Shown: positions 1-11,930 of the stretch, in pieces | How the letters are laid out: every line of letters starts with the position of its first letter | Numbering within the stretch: position 1 is the stretch's first letter | Assembly: GCA_963575745.1 (NCBI GenBank) | Contig: CAUYUJ010001348.1 | Coordinates: 124,001 to 188,000, forward strand | Length of the DNA stretch: 64,000 nt | Source of the DNA: Prorocentrum cordatum | Taxonomy: Eukaryota; Sar; Dinophyceae; Prorocentrales; Prorocentraceae | Reading direction: 5' to 3' | The notes under the pieces: generated by a model | Told to the model about the DNA's origin: nothing | Seen by the model: the letters and a program-made list of their open reading frames with translations, nothing else | Databases searched by the model: none | Position numbers and translations under genes: made by a program

Positions 1-1530
1 CAAACTCGGGATATTCTTTTCACGTCAACCGCCAAACCACGCTGGACGCACCCCTCCACGCAGCAGGCCGAAAAAACAGCCGATATGGAGGCGAAGCGAA
101 AAAAACACGCTCGATTTGGGGCCCCCTTCTAGCGGCCACGGATCGAGCGGGGCGCCGCTCTTGGGGTGCTTTCCCTTGCGAATGCAGGACCACGTGCGAC
201 GGCGTCCGTTGTCGCGGGGGCCCTGGGCCAGGGGCCCAAGACATTCCTCGCGGAGGGTCCCTGACTTGTCCGCCAGATGTGCAACGACAACATCTGGCGC
301 AACATACTAAAAATGCCTTCGCCTTTGCTGGCGCCGACATATTTCTGGAGCCGAAATAAAACGGGCCCATGGTCAAGATCAGTCAAACTCTGACCCGCGA
401 TGCCTTCGATGGTCGTGGCGCCTTGCGCCAGCCAGGCTTCGGCCGCCAGGGCCGCAACTCCAGGCCCTTCCTTCCCAGCGCCAGTCGCGATGGGGGCGTG
501 GGGGAGGTCTCGAAGCGGAGGGGGGCTTTCAGAGGGGGCTCCAGCGAGGTCCAACCTGGCCCACAAAAAGGCACAACTTCGGCATGAAGCTTGCGCGCGG
601 CGCGCGAAAAGGCAAGTGGCTCAACCTCGTTTGGCGATGGCTGCGGGCGTCGCAGATCAGCGGCCTTCGCTGCCTCGTCGGCAAAGTCATTGCCATGCTT
701 GCTCTGCTTTCCCGGTTAACTGGTACTAAACCACAACCATAGAAGTAAGAAACAAGAATCGTCCCAACAAGACCATGCCTCGGATACTCAAAAGCCTCAA
801 ATCGGGTAGCCTGCCGTGCAGTATCCCAGGGGCTGTGCATTGTCCCAATGCACGGGGGCATCCCGCCGTAGACTAACGAACTGAGGTGAAAAAAAGAGCG
901 GGGTCAAGAAGGCGACCTCCACTGTGCAAAATCCATCCTGAGAGCAGGTGTAACTCCAACAACACTTACGATGAAGACCTTCAACGAAATTATGCAGCCC
1001 GATGGCCGCAACCCGGCGATCCGGCGGGCTGCCACAAACGCCACGCAAGTGCGAAGCTTGAATACGACCTCGCTGAATATCAGACCGGAAGCATCAGAAG
1101 AAACCTGTAAGGCGTAACCCCGTCTGTTGGAACATCCGCCCTTGCTGTAACCCCAGAGGCCCTCAAGGGGCGGTGCGGAGGGCGTCGCAATGGACGTGGA
1201 GAAGCGTGGCGTGTTGCCGAAGAACATCACGTCGTACAGACATGTTGGTCTATGCATACATTGCGTGGTGAATTATGGCAATTGCCGTAGGCTGATCAGC
1301 ATCACGTGCGCCAAGAGCCTGCCTCGCCACCAGCACGCCCGTCACCCGACGAAGCTCTTGAAGACGTGCTGAGTAGGCCGTGCGATGGAGAACCCGTCAG
1401 CTGGCCGTAGGCGCGTCGGGTCGTTGCCATGCTTGTTTCCAAACTGCCCTGGCGCGAGGTCAAGGCTGTCCGCACCATGCTCGGGGATCTTCTGACCCGG
1501 GTCCATCCAGACCCGGGCCAGCCAGGCCCT
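1..1530. other. anonymous DNA, no gene recognised
   Basis: Open frames occur on both strands but overlap each other and show no motif, biased composition or splice context that I can defend. Nothing assigned. Confidence 0.4.
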
Positions 1531-1560
1531 GCAAGATCCTGCAAGATCCTGCAGGATCCT
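1531..1560 (+). repeat. 10-bp tandem repeat, 3 units
   Basis: Three head-to-tail units of GCAAGATCCT (the third reads GCAGGATCCT) lie just upstream of the GGA array. Confidence 0.85.
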
Positions 1561-1596
1561 GCGCCCAAGCCCGGGTCAGTGCGCCCCTGGCTCTGC

Positions 1597-1759
1597 GGCG
1601 CTCTGGGCCACCGCTTGTATTGAGGAGGAGGAGGAGGAGGAGGAGGAGGAGGAGGAGGAGGAGGAGGAGGAGGAGGAGGAGGAGGAGGAGGGAGGGAGGG
1701 AGGGAGGAGGGAGGGAGGGAGGGAGGGAGGGCGCTCTGGCTGACCACCGCTTGTATCGA
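1597..1759 (+). repeat. GGA/GGGA microsatellite flanked by a duplicated 25-30 bp sequence
   Basis: About 105 bp of (GGA)n passing into (GGGA)n is bracketed by two near copies of one sequence: GGCGCTCTGG, then CACCGCTTGTAT, at 1,597-1,622 and again at 1,730-1,759. The flanking duplication suggests the array expanded inside, or was inserted between, a duplicated site. Confidence 0.85.
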
Positions 1760-2133
1760 CCCCCGTCTCTTGGGCCCCGACACGTCCCTCGGCCTCCAGA
1801 GCCGGCCCCGTCCTGCGACGCAGAGCTCGGGGCAGGAATCCAGCGCGGGGCCGACGAAGAGTGGGCAGGGCCCGGGCGGATTCCGGGGCCCAGCGTGCAA
1901 CATTTGCAAAACCGCCGTATATATAATAAATATATGTAATATGTGCAAAATTCGGAATATAAGTATACACATAAAATCCGAATCCCTACCGTCGGGGCGT
2001 AGACCCAAGGAACCCTAGATAAGGAACGAGGCCTCTTTTTACCATGAGTTGAACTTCGATTTCCTATGGAAGACCTTCGGAAAACCCGAGGGAAACTGTA
2101 CAATGATATCGGATAATATCCCCATCAAAGTCT

Positions 2134-2860
2134 TTTTATGGTTATAGGGCTATGGGGCTATGGGGCTATAGGGCCATGGGCTATAGGTTTATAGGGCCAC
2201 AGGGCTATAGGGCTGTAGGCCTATAGGGCTATGGGGCTATGGAGCTCTGGGGCTATGGGGCTCTAGGGCCATGAGTCTAAAGGGCTATAAGGCTATGGAA
2301 CCATAGGGCTATAGGGCTATAGAAATGTAGGGCTATGGGGCTATAAGGCTATAGGGTTGTAAGGCTATAGAGCTATAGGGCTACAGGGATGTAGGGCTAT
2401 AAGGGTATAGGGATATAGGTCTTCAGGCTATAGGGCTATAGGGCTATAGGGCCATAGGGATATTGGGCTATAGGGCCATAGGGACATTGGGATAGGCTAT
2501 AGGGCTATACGGCTATAGGGCTATAGGGTTCAAGGCTGTAGGGCTCCAGGGCTCTAGGGCGATAGGGCTATAAGGCTATAGGGCTATAGGGCCATAGGGA
2601 TATTGGGCTGTAGGACTTTAGGGCCATGAGGACATTGGAATGTAGGACTATAAGGCTATGGGGCTGTAAGGCTATAGGGCTATAGGGTTAAAGGCTATAG
2701 AGCTCCAGGGCTCTAGGGCGATGAGGCTATCAGGCTATAGGGTTATAGAGTTATTGGGCGATAAAGCTATAGGGCTATGGGGCTATCAAACAGCGGCTAT
2801 AAGGCTATCAAACGGCTATATGGCTATTAGGCTATACGGCTATAGGGTTACACGGCACCC
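2134..2860 (+). repeat. GGGCTATA satellite array
   Basis: More than 700 bp of degenerate tandem 8-9 bp units, GGGCTATA(G). Variants include GGGCTGTA, GGGCCATA and AAGGCTATA. A short version of the same array lies at about 17,879-17,940, where it is followed by the same downstream sequence. Confidence 0.9.
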
Positions 2861-3030
2861 CGGCATCCAGGCACCTGGGCGCCTGGGCGGGCACCGGGAA
2901 TCGGTGACACACATCTCACCTAACCAAATGAATCCGCTAAGACCCGTGCAGAGGTAAACTCGGATTGGGGAAGAATCAAAAAACACCGCGCCCCTCCCCA
3001 ACGAACAGGGTTCCTGCTTCAGCACCCCGA
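2861..3030 (+). repeat. downstream part of a composite dispersed repeat
   Basis: After the satellite come GGCACC-type units, then a conserved stretch containing CTAACCAAATGAATCCGCT and CAGAGGTAAACTCGGATTGG. The region at about 17,945-18,115 has the same order and near-identical wording (CTAACCATCTGAATCCGCT, CAGAGGCAAGCTCTGACTGG). The two loci are copies of one composite repeat. Confidence 0.75.
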
Positions 3031-6000
3031 CTGCACCGCGCTGAGCGGCCATGCGATCGGCCACGAACTGAAAGGTCGGAGGGCAGCGGGCAAGTGCCGG
3101 GCCTGACCTGACGGGTTGCACGCGCCCCGTCTCTCCATAAACGGAAGCATCAGACCGTCCCGACCTTGAGAGCTCCGGACTCGGCTCTCCAAGGCCGCGT
3201 GCGCGCGCCCAGAATTTTCAAGCAACCTCGTAAGCTGACTCGGTCCCGCCGATTTGGCTGGGGGGTCTGATTTGAAAGGAGTGTGCAACAGGCGCGCTGC
3301 TGGATCATCATTCACAGGGAGGCCCGCGGCAGGCCGCGCATTACACTCCGTCCCGAGCGTCTCCTTCCCATCCCCTTCCGCCATGGGGAAGTGCCGAAAC
3401 GCGGCGCAGCACGCCATCAGGCGCTCCGCGCCCGAGCGGGCAAGTGAGATCTTCAAGTTGGTATCCTGCTGCTGATGCTCTGTCTCTGCGCCGGGCTGCG
3501 TTGCTCGCACCAGCGTTGATGCAAGCTTTCTGGTTTGCAGTGCGCCTCTTGGACTGAAGCTGAGCCTGTATCTGGCCATGGCATATCCTGGTCTGTCGGG
3601 GCAAGCGAGGCAACGACGTGGCGCCGAGTCTCCCCCCGCGCAGGTGAATGGCAGCAAGCCTGAGGCGCCTCCTAAGCAAGGCGGGCGGCGCGAATGAAAA
3701 AGCAACCAAATCCCGCGCTGGCCACTTGTTATCGTGGGGCTAGGAATGCGCCGGCCGATCCTAGCCAGGCTGCGCAACATGGCGAAGATGGGTCCCTCGC
3801 CCCCCTTCCAGGTGTCACGTCCTGGTCCGAGGAAGACAGACTGCCGAGCTCCTTCCAAGAAAACGTAAAAACTCGCGCGTGCGCCCGAAACCTCTTTGGA
3901 TACCCTGAATGGGCGCTATGGGGCAATCGCAGGTGGGGGCCTCATCCAGGGTCAGAGCACAGGCAGGCAAGTGAGAGCCCGACGCGCTTTTGGCAACGCC
4001 CCCCTTAAGATCATAACCCGCGTGGGCTCACATCCATATCTGTATCCTGGAAGGGGCCCCGTAATATAGAGCCCCCCCAGTGCGCCTTCCGCGCGTCGCA
4101 TCTCTAGCAACCCGCGAGTTTCAACCTTGAGATGGGCCGTCCGAAACCTCGCGACCTCGGAGCGCTCGGGGGCCCTGCGCGGCCAGCGCGAAGCGTGGTA
4201 GCACACCCCGAGGATGGCTGCGTAAGGGGCAGCCCTCTTGCACGCAAGCGCCCCTCGCTTCCTGTGCGGCGCCGCGGCCTCGCGCGTGTGAGAGGCAGCG
4301 ATGCTCGCCTTGTCTTCGAGGAAACTGCCTCTGAGAGCATCGGCCCTTGCGTCTCGAAGCTGCTCAACTGCGGGCGAGAGTCCGTGCGCGACGCGCGATG
4401 GATTGCTTGATTTGGCAGGCCGCAATCATCTACGTGGGCGCCATGCGACGCTGAGCGTGGGATCTTGCCGCCGTCAAGCGGGTCATTAATACAGCATCCC
4501 ACCGTGGTGGCGGCAAAAAGCAGCCAGCGATGACTCCGATATCGGCAAACTTCGGCCCGCCTTCGGCCCGCCGCCAACGCGCCTAGGCTGGCGCGCCTGC
4601 CTCGGCGACGCATGAGTATAACCATCTGCGAGATAGCGGGATCAATCAAAGCGCCGGCTACGCCTGGCCATAAGGAGATCACGCTTGATGGGCCCCGAAC
4701 ACATGTGAAGATCTCAATTAAAGAGTGGCCGACGCAAAACCTCCATTCGCGGCCGTCTCGGATCGGGGCGCTTGCCTCCGCGCCGCATCGGTGGAAATGC
4801 ACTTCCCAGCAACCGAACGCACTCCGCCGATTTCCCCCCGACAAGACCCCACGATTCCTCCTCCCTTTACCCCGCAGTCGGTGAATCGAGCAGAGGACCT
4901 TTATATGGGTCTGAATCATGCTGCCTACCTGGCCAGAAAAGGACACTTAGGCGAGGCTCGCCTAAACAGGAATAAGGCTGCTGACCTCCCTGACACTATG
5001 CACGATGGCCGAAGTTTCCATGGGCGGGGCCCGAGAGGGAGGCGGCATGTCCCATGTGGAAGCCGCCCGCAGAGCTCGCAGTGCGCCGGTGAAGCTCCGC
5101 GCGGGAGCCTTCGAGGTCTTCTGGGGGTGTTCTAGGCGGAGCAGGGGTCGGCGTAAAACTCGCGCGCCAAAGCCCCAGTGTCACCCTGGGCGCGCCAGAG
5201 GCCAACGCGTCTAACGCCCTCGGTTCGGAGGAGCACCTCGGGATCTGCGGCAATAGCGCCGCGAGCCGAAGGGGCGGGGGCGGGGGCCGCGGGGTGCAAC
5301 CTTGGGCCGCCGAGTGGGCCCGCCTGGCCCGCGCTGCAACTTTGTCGCAAATCCAGCGCCTCCAATCCCCGGCTTTTTCTGCCGCGCCAACGACGGCGCG
5401 GCTTTCGTGGCGACGTCGAGCTGGGAGAGGAGATCACGAGAGTTCTCGCTGCAACGCTCCTTGGCGTGGGGGGCGAGGACCGTTGGGCGCTGGGCGCGGT
5501 GCTGGGCCGGCCGCCCTGCAGGGTTGCCGGCGGGCCTGCTCTGTCGCGACCTCGTCCGAGGCAGCCGCGTGGAGTCGGGGCGGCTTGGCGTGCCATTTGA
5601 TGGGGAAAAAATCGAGCTGTCGCATTGGGGCACCCCTGTCTAGCTCGAGTCTTGACGCCCGGCGAGGCTGGGGGGATTCCCGCGGGCGCCTTTGCGCGGG
5701 GGCATGGCGTCTCTGGATCTACGGAACTCAACTTCAGCCAGACCGGCCAAGTGCCGGCGCCGATCGCGCGGCGACTTCGGGCCGCATTGGCGTCGCCCGT
5801 CTAGGCCAGCGTCGGGGCTCCCTTGACCGGGGGTCGGCAGACCGGGGGCTGGGGCCTTGCATTTTGCAGCTGTTTCGGGCGCGCAAGCCCCGACGCCCAA
5901 GGGCCCTGTCATGCGCCCAGCCCAGATGTTCAACGTGAATTCTCTACACCGCGCCCAATATTCCCACTGTGGCGGCTCGTGGCCGGACGAACCCGCGCGT

Positions 6001-6480
6001 GCAAGAAACAAAAACTGCAATGCAGACAGGAAATCGGCATTGCAGATATCCAGATATCCCGCATAAGTGCTGCATAGCAAAAATGCAATGCAGAAGCAAA
6101 AATCCAACAATGCAGAGACATCTGCGTCGGAAATGTCCTGCGGCGGCGGCGCGGCTTGCCTGGCCCTGGCGTGGCTCGCTGCACGCGGCTTGCGAGGAGC
6201 TCGCTTGCTTCGTAACGGAACCGACAAAGCTGCCGTGGCATGCCGGCTCCTTACCGGAGGCCTTATTAAAGGGCATAATGAAAAACTGCACCCCGGGCCT
6301 GCCAACCCTAGGTCTGCGTTCCCACGACAGCGCGAATAGCTCTTCCCCCGGCGCAGAAGCGTCATCCCAAAGCGGTGGGTCAGTGGGGGGGGCAAATAAC
6401 GGAATCGACGGAGATGGGCGGGGGCCTTCTGAACTTCAGTCCCCGCAGCTACGCGAGCTGGTTATGGGCAGTAAGGAGTG
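3031..6480. other. anonymous GC-rich DNA
   Basis: No recognisable gene. The longest uninterrupted frame is on the minus strand (3,019-3,858, 279 codons); its composition is compatible with protein, but I see no domain or neighbouring exon, so it is not called. At 6,015-6,120 the words GCAATGCAGA and GCATTGCAGA recur four times. Confidence 0.35.
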
Positions 6481-6536
6481 GTGTGGTGTGTGTGTGTGTG
6501 TCTGTGTGTGTGTGTATGTGTGTGTGTGTGTGTGTT

Positions 6537-6568
<32 letters not shown>

Positions 6569-6612
6569 TGCGTGCGTGTGCGTGTGGGGTGGTGGTGGTG
6601 GTGGTGGTGCGG
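6481..6612 (+). repeat. GT / GTGC microsatellite followed by GGT run
   Basis: (GT)n with a few interruptions, then (GTGC)n, then (GGT)n. Open frames on both strands here (Cys-Val runs on one strand, Thr-His on the other) are artefacts of the repeat. Confidence 0.9.
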
Positions 6613-8000
6613 GTTGGGGGGCGGGGGGGGCGAGCTGTCTGGGCCGCCTAGGCGCTGGCGAACCCCGCCCATTGGACAAGCCAATCGAAACGACAAAATA
6701 AACGGCAACTTGAATCCCACCGTGGACGCGCGCGCCCCCTGGCCCCCTGCGTGGGCAACAATTATCCTGCGACGCGTCTTGCAAACGAGTGCTCGAGCAG
6801 GGTCTGGGGCGCAACGTGCAAATGGCCCCCGAGAAGTCACGGCCTTGACCGCGCCTCGACAGCAGCGGCCGCGCTCGCGAAGAGGCCCGCGCTGGCGTCG
6901 CTCAAGCCCCAGCCGCGGCGGAAATTTAAGCCGGCGAGGAGCGCGGGGCCCCGTTTGAGATGTCGAGGATACCTGCGACCGCCCGATGTGGAACCGAAGC
7001 GCGGCCACCCCCGAACAAAAAGCAGGGCGCAATCTCCGCCCCCGCAGACGTTCCTCCAGCGGGGCCGGGAAAAGCTGGGGCGAGGAGAAACTGCCGCCCG
7101 TGAACCTTGGCCCAAGACGAAGCGCGATCCGCTTCGTCACCAGCGCGAAGGCGATGTCCCTGCAGCGGGGTAGCGTGGGCCCTTGTGCGACAAGCGCTAC
7201 TGGAGGGTCGACCACGCTATGCTGCTCGCTGTCTCCACCTGGAGATAACATTGAGCTCCTAAGGGGCTGGGGGTGGGCGCGACAATCATCCGAGAAGCGT
7301 CGGTGGGCTTGGCGGCGCCAAGTCGAAGTTCCTCGACGGGCTCAGGCCAAACGAAATTCGGGGATCTGGTTTCGGCCCTCATGGGTCTGCGCGCAAGAAT
7401 GACCCTGTGCCATGAAATCATATTTGGTGCTGGCCCCAAGGGCGTCGGGCGATTTTCTTCCGGAGTGAACCGGGCCTCGCGTCGGCGCCCGCATCGCGCG
7501 TTTGCGCTCGCATCTGAGCGCGCCAAGTTGTCACCCCCCCCCGCCCCCCTTGCAATCGACGCCGGCGCGCGCGCGCGGGGCGCCCGACAATGCGCGTCGG
7601 CTTCCGGAGAGGGGGCTGGCCGACCGAGCGGCTCGTTATTCGGGCCTGGGCATTCTGGAGCCCTGGCCCCAATCCCACATCTTGGAGGGTGAATGTGGGG
7701 GTCGGGCGCGGGGCCCCGGCAATGGTCTCTCTATGGGCCACGCGTGGGCGATGCATCCTCGATTGTTGCGTTCGGCGCCGGAACCCGTTGGCGCTCCCCG
7801 CCTGCGCCCGCGCGCGAGATCTGAGGGCGGGCGAAGAAAGGGGTCGGGGGGCCGGTGAAAGGCGACGAAGGCAACGTGCGCTGAGGGCGCAAGATGAAGG
7901 TTCGGATGAAAGCGGCGGGGTGAGTGTCACAATCTGCCCAGTCAATCTGACGCGCGGAACGCTGCGCCGCACTTTGGGGGATCTTCAGGGCCAGGGCAAC
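6613..8000. other. anonymous GC-rich DNA
   Basis: No gene recognised. A minus-strand frame at 7,197-7,526 is compositionally protein-like but has no motif or supporting context. Confidence 0.35.
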
Positions 8001-8230
8001 ATGTGAATTCACATTGCGGGGAAAGCAAAATGTGCATTCACATGTTTGGAAAAAGGAAGCTGTGTATTCACATTTTGGGGAAAAAGGGAAATGTGAATTC
8101 GCAGTCTGGAATTTTACATGGAAATCTTTGGGCGGGGCCAGAATGTGAATTCACATGTTGGGAATCAGGAATATGTGTACTCACTTCTTGGGGCAGTGGG
8201 GCATGTGAGTTCAGATATTGGGAGAATCGC
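8001..8230 (+). repeat. palindromic minisatellite, about 30-bp period
   Basis: Seven degenerate units, each built on the 14-bp palindrome ATGTGAATTCACAT, then a G- and A-rich spacer. The palindrome is perfect in the unit at 8,001-8,014 and again near 8,142; the others carry substitutions such as ATGTGCATTCACAT. Translation gives a repeating Cys-Glu-Phe/Trp pattern, but no start or context makes it a credible gene. Confidence 0.85.
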
Positions 8231-9379
8231 GGGACCCATTCCACATCTGACTTAGGGGTTGACAAGTCATCGCCTGGAACATACGCGATCATCAATCACG
8301 CATTCAAGACGCACTTGCACTCCACTTCACCGCCCCGCGCACAGTATGCAAGAACGCCCGGGCGCATGAACGATGACGGATGGACGGCGCGTTTGCCCGC
8401 GCGGGCAACGCGCGGGCACGAGCGGCTGGCCCTCCATGGCCGCCAACATTGGATGCAAGTCGTACCCGATCACATACATGAGCGATATTTCGAGCATGCA
8501 TGGGCCATTCAGCCCCCGTTGTAGGACCCCTGTGACAACCCCCTTCTTTCGCCCTCCAACCACTTTTTACATCTTTGAATATGCTTGAATATCGACGAAC
8601 GTGCGCGGATATCTTCTCTGAACCAACGGAAAGTGATGCTGTTGCAAATGGTCCAAAGATGCCCAGCCATTTTTCGGGCCCGCAGATGGGGCCGGTTGGC
8701 CGCGGGGCCCGGTCAGACGTCGTCGCGAGGCGCCCCGGCAGTGCCGGACCTCGTCGTGGTGCCTCCCCGCAGCTTCGGCTTCTCGAAACGCCTTCGAAGT
8801 GCCGTTCGGGGCGTTCGAATCCACGTGGCGGAATGTCGCCGTCGCCCGCTCGCGCGGCGAAAACTTCCGAGGCGCGCCCCGCCGATCGTTGATGTGGCGC
8901 GGCAGCAATGGCTTGCGCGCTGGCGTTGGGCCTGCGCGGGAGCACCTGAAGCCGCGCGCCAATGGTCGCTGTGGCCTAGGGCCATTCTGACGCGCGGTCA
9001 ATGTCAGGGCCGAGGACCAAGTCAAAGCAGGCCGGCGCAGAAACAGTATGCTTCGCCAGCGAATGTAAATGAGCCGAACACTGAAACGACAAGAAGGATT
9101 TGGATGGGGGGGCAGGAGCGCGTCGGACTGCCGCAACCGAGCTCCTGCCCACGGCCGAGAGGCCGGTGGGGCGCGGACTGGTGGCATCTCCAGGAAATCA
9201 TTAGTCTGGCTGGCCGAACGTTGGCGGGGCATCTCGGAAGGTAGGGGATCGGGACTGCTACCCAACTCTACTAACCCCCCCCCAGGCCGATAAACCAATC
9301 GCACACGCTGCGCGCGTGCACGTATGCGTAGTGAGACTAGCGGCATCTTGGACTGGTGCTGCTTGCTACTTGTTCAGCC
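8231..9379. other. anonymous DNA
   Basis: Long overlapping frames exist on both strands (plus 8,585-9,244; minus 8,567-9,346). I cannot identify a family or decide a strand. Confidence 0.3.
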
Positions 9380-10248
9380 TCAGATTTGGCGGCGGGTGGG
9401 AGAGGTCTCCTTGGGCTGCTTGCCGCGCGCCTCGGCCCGCTCAGGCACCGAACCTGAAGACGAGGAGGAGGCTGTGGTGATGCTGGAACGCTGGCTGCCC
9501 TCCTCGGTTGTGACGCGGGTGCCTCGACCTCGCTGAGGAGACCTAGTTATGTTCGTCTGACGAGGCTGTTGTAACTGCTGGTTTAATTTGGCGCGGAATG
9601 GCAGGGCTGCAGCAAATACATCACCAGCTTCAGCGGTTTAGTTCTTATGCTGGGGCCTCTTGAGGAATGAGGCGTGCTCTGTCTTCATGCTATCCATGCG
9701 GCCGAGAACCCTGGAAGCATACCCGCCACTCCTTGGAGGTGTTGGCGCACAGCGTCGCTCCTCTCCTTGATGGGGCCTTGGTCCTTCGAGAACTCGTGCC
9801 CGTCGACGCCGAAATAACAAACTGGCTACGCGGGTGACATCCGAGACGTCGCCCTTGCCGTCACGAGTGTCCTTGATGGGGAACTTCGGGGCTGGGCCTT
9901 CACTTTGCTCGCGCTGCCGGCCGACCCCACCAACCAACTCAGAGACGAGGTCCTTGTGTTCCCGGTCGGCCCCGTCTAACTGCTACTCCAGCTTGGCATG
10001 TTTTGGCGCCGCAGTTGGAGGCACGCTGCTGGAAAGGACTGCTTGAGCAGGCCGCCAAAACTCTTTTTGTGCGTGCTGGCGACACCCATGTGGCCCGTTT
10101 TCTTGGCCAGGGCGATGAGCATCTCGAGCTCGTCGGCGTCGAGGTCGTCGAAGCTGTGGGGTGGCTCACCAGGCTCAGCGGGTTCTGGTGCACGATCACG
10201 AAAAGCAGGAGGCTGAAAGCTGCGATGTGGGCTCCTGCCCTGTGGAGC
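9380..10248 (-). pseudogene. decayed gene of unknown family
   Basis: On the minus strand a protein-like reading starts directly after a polypyrimidine/AG junction at about 10,249. Roughly 80 residues contain an acidic helix (SFDDLDADELEMLIALAKK) and end near LQLRRQN. A one-base frame change near 10,003 leads into a second frame that runs to a TGA at 9,380-9,382, with charged coiled-coil-like text (QLDGADREHKDLVSELVGG) and a Ser-rich basic tail. That frame is broken by TAG at 9,983-9,985 and TAA at 9,638-9,640. The upstream TCC tract would serve as the 3' splice-site pyrimidine tract. The family is not recognised; a retroelement ORF1 or a degraded cellular gene are both possible. Confidence 0.45.
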
Positions 10249-10259
10249 CTTGGGGGGAA

Positions 10260-10383
10260 GGGGAAGAGGAGGAGGAGGAGGAGGAGGAGGAGGAGGAGGA
10301 GGAGGAGGAAGAGGATGAAGAGGAGGAGGAGGAGGATGAGGAGGAGGACGACGAGGGGGAGGAGGAGGAACAGGGGGAGAAGT
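10260..10383 (+). repeat. GGA microsatellite
   Basis: Interrupted (GGA)n on plus, (TCC)n on minus. On the minus strand it ends in a C-rich tract and AG immediately before the exon-like start of the broken gene at 10,248. Confidence 0.9.
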
Positions 10384-10385
10384 AG

Positions 10386-10935
10386 GTGAATGGGAGAGAC
10401 AGGAGCAGGAGGCAACATAACAATGCACGGGAAGACACAATTAATAATGATTTTCGGCTTTGCGTACGGTCTCGGACTGACATGCTGATTGCTCGGCGAA
10501 AAGCGAACCAATCCAACAATCGTAACGGTTTCGTGGCGAGCCTGGATGACGGTTTTTACTCACCGCGCAGCCCATCATACTGAGCGTATATCGGCAGTCG
10601 CAATGTATGCAATCTTCTTGGGCAAGGGGTGATGCCCCTCGGGCCTCTATGAGGCCGACGACTGCGGTGCTGCTTGCACCAGGCAGGCCTCTGATGCACA
10701 CAACCCCGCCCTGAATTCGGCCCTCAACCCCGCAGAGAATAGGCGAACAGGAACGATCGCGGACGAGGGGCGACAAAACAGCGAGAAGGAAGAAACTCGC
10801 AGCGAAAAGCGAGGAAACACGCAGCGGAGGAAGGGGTTAAGGGCCGAACGACCGATCATATTGTACACGTGAAGGAGGTAGCGGGCAGGGCGCAGGCGCC
10901 GTCCTAGCACATGTAAGAAGAGGCAGGAGGTAGGA
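10386..10935. other. anonymous DNA
   Basis: No gene or repeat recognised between two GGA arrays. Confidence 0.35.
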
Positions 10936-11115
10936 GGATGAGGAGGAGGAGGAGGAGGAGGAGGAGGAGGAGGAGGAGGAGGAGGAGGAGAGGAGGCGGA
11001 GGAGGAGGAGGCAATAGGATGAGGAGGAGGCACGAGGAGGAGGAGGAGGAGGAGGAGGAGGAAGAGACACGAGGAGGAGGACGAGGCAGGAGGAGGAGGA
11101 GGCAAGAGAGAGGTA
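10936..11115 (+). repeat. GGA microsatellite
   Basis: About 180 bp of interrupted (GGA)n. A dispersed GGCCCCAAGA repeat starts about 75 bp further on, the same order seen at 42.2-42.4 kb. Confidence 0.9.
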
Positions 11116-11189
11116 GGGGGGGCAGGAAGATATTCCCAGGCAAACAGAAAATATTATCATGCAGGGGGTTGCCGTTGGAATTCGCCGGC

Positions 11190-11930
11190 CCAACGGGCCA
11201 GAGGCGTGCTAAGATCTCCGGTAACTGCTAAATAATACTTCTACTTCGCGCGCGCGGGGCGGCCCCTGGGGGTCCCCGGACGAAAAGTACCCCGGGAGAT
11301 CCCCGGCAGGGTCGGATCAGAGATGGTTTTCCTCCTGGGCGCCGCCCCCGTGGCCCTCCAGAGAGCCCCAAGAAGGGCCACGAGGCCGCCAAGAGCCCTC
11401 CAAGATGGTTCAAGAGTGCTCCGAGATGCCACACGATCGTTCCAAGACGCCCAAGATGGCCCCCAGACGCCCCAGAGGCCTCCAAGAGCACTCCCCAGAG
11501 GGCCCCAAGAGGCAAAATGTATTACTTTTCCTTAGGTTTTGGGCAGATTTTGGCGTGTCCATCTTTTCGGCTTCCCGACGCCCCAAGACGGCCCAAGAGG
11601 CCCCCAAGATCGCCCCAAGAGGGCCCAAGAAGCTCCCAAGAAGGCCCCAAGATGGCCCAAGAGGGCTCTAAGACGGCCCCAGAGGCATCCAAGACGGCCC
11701 AAGAGGGGCCCAAGAGGGCCCCAAGCGATGCCCCAAAGGGTGAACACAAAACAAAACTTCGAGCCCTCGGCCTTAAAAAGCCCCCAGGAGGCCTCAAGAG
11801 GCCCATGAGAGGCCCCAAAAGCCCCCAAGAGGCCCTCAGGAGGCCCCCAAGCGACGCTGAAGAGGCCCCCCAGCGGCCCCAAGAGGCTCAGTCATGCGAA
11901 ATGGGCCGGCGGAATGAGCGAAGCGATTCA
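11190..11930 (+). repeat. GGCCCCAAGA dispersed repeat, copy 1
   Basis: The block opens with a unique leader (GCTAAGATCTCC, then GGCCCCTGGGGGTCCCCGGA and GGTCGGATCAGA). It continues as degenerate tandem units of the type CCCAAGAGGCCC/CCAAGATGGCCC, interrupted at 11,515-11,580 by a T-rich island containing TTTTCGGCTTCCCGACGCC. Leader, units and T-rich island recur in the same order at 42.39-43.31 kb and in part at 19.5-20.1 kb. Minus-strand open frames give Leu-Gly-Ala-Ser-Trp-Gly repeats, which I regard as repeat translation. Confidence 0.8.

Noticed and set aside
2134-2860. GGGCTATA array as telomere-type repeat
   Set aside because: The unit does not match TTTAGGG or related telomere repeats, is very degenerate, and recurs inside a TIR-bounded element.
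8003-8524. 173-codon frame through the palindromic minisatellite
   Set aside because: The frame is explained by a repeat of about 30 bp; no coding context on either side.
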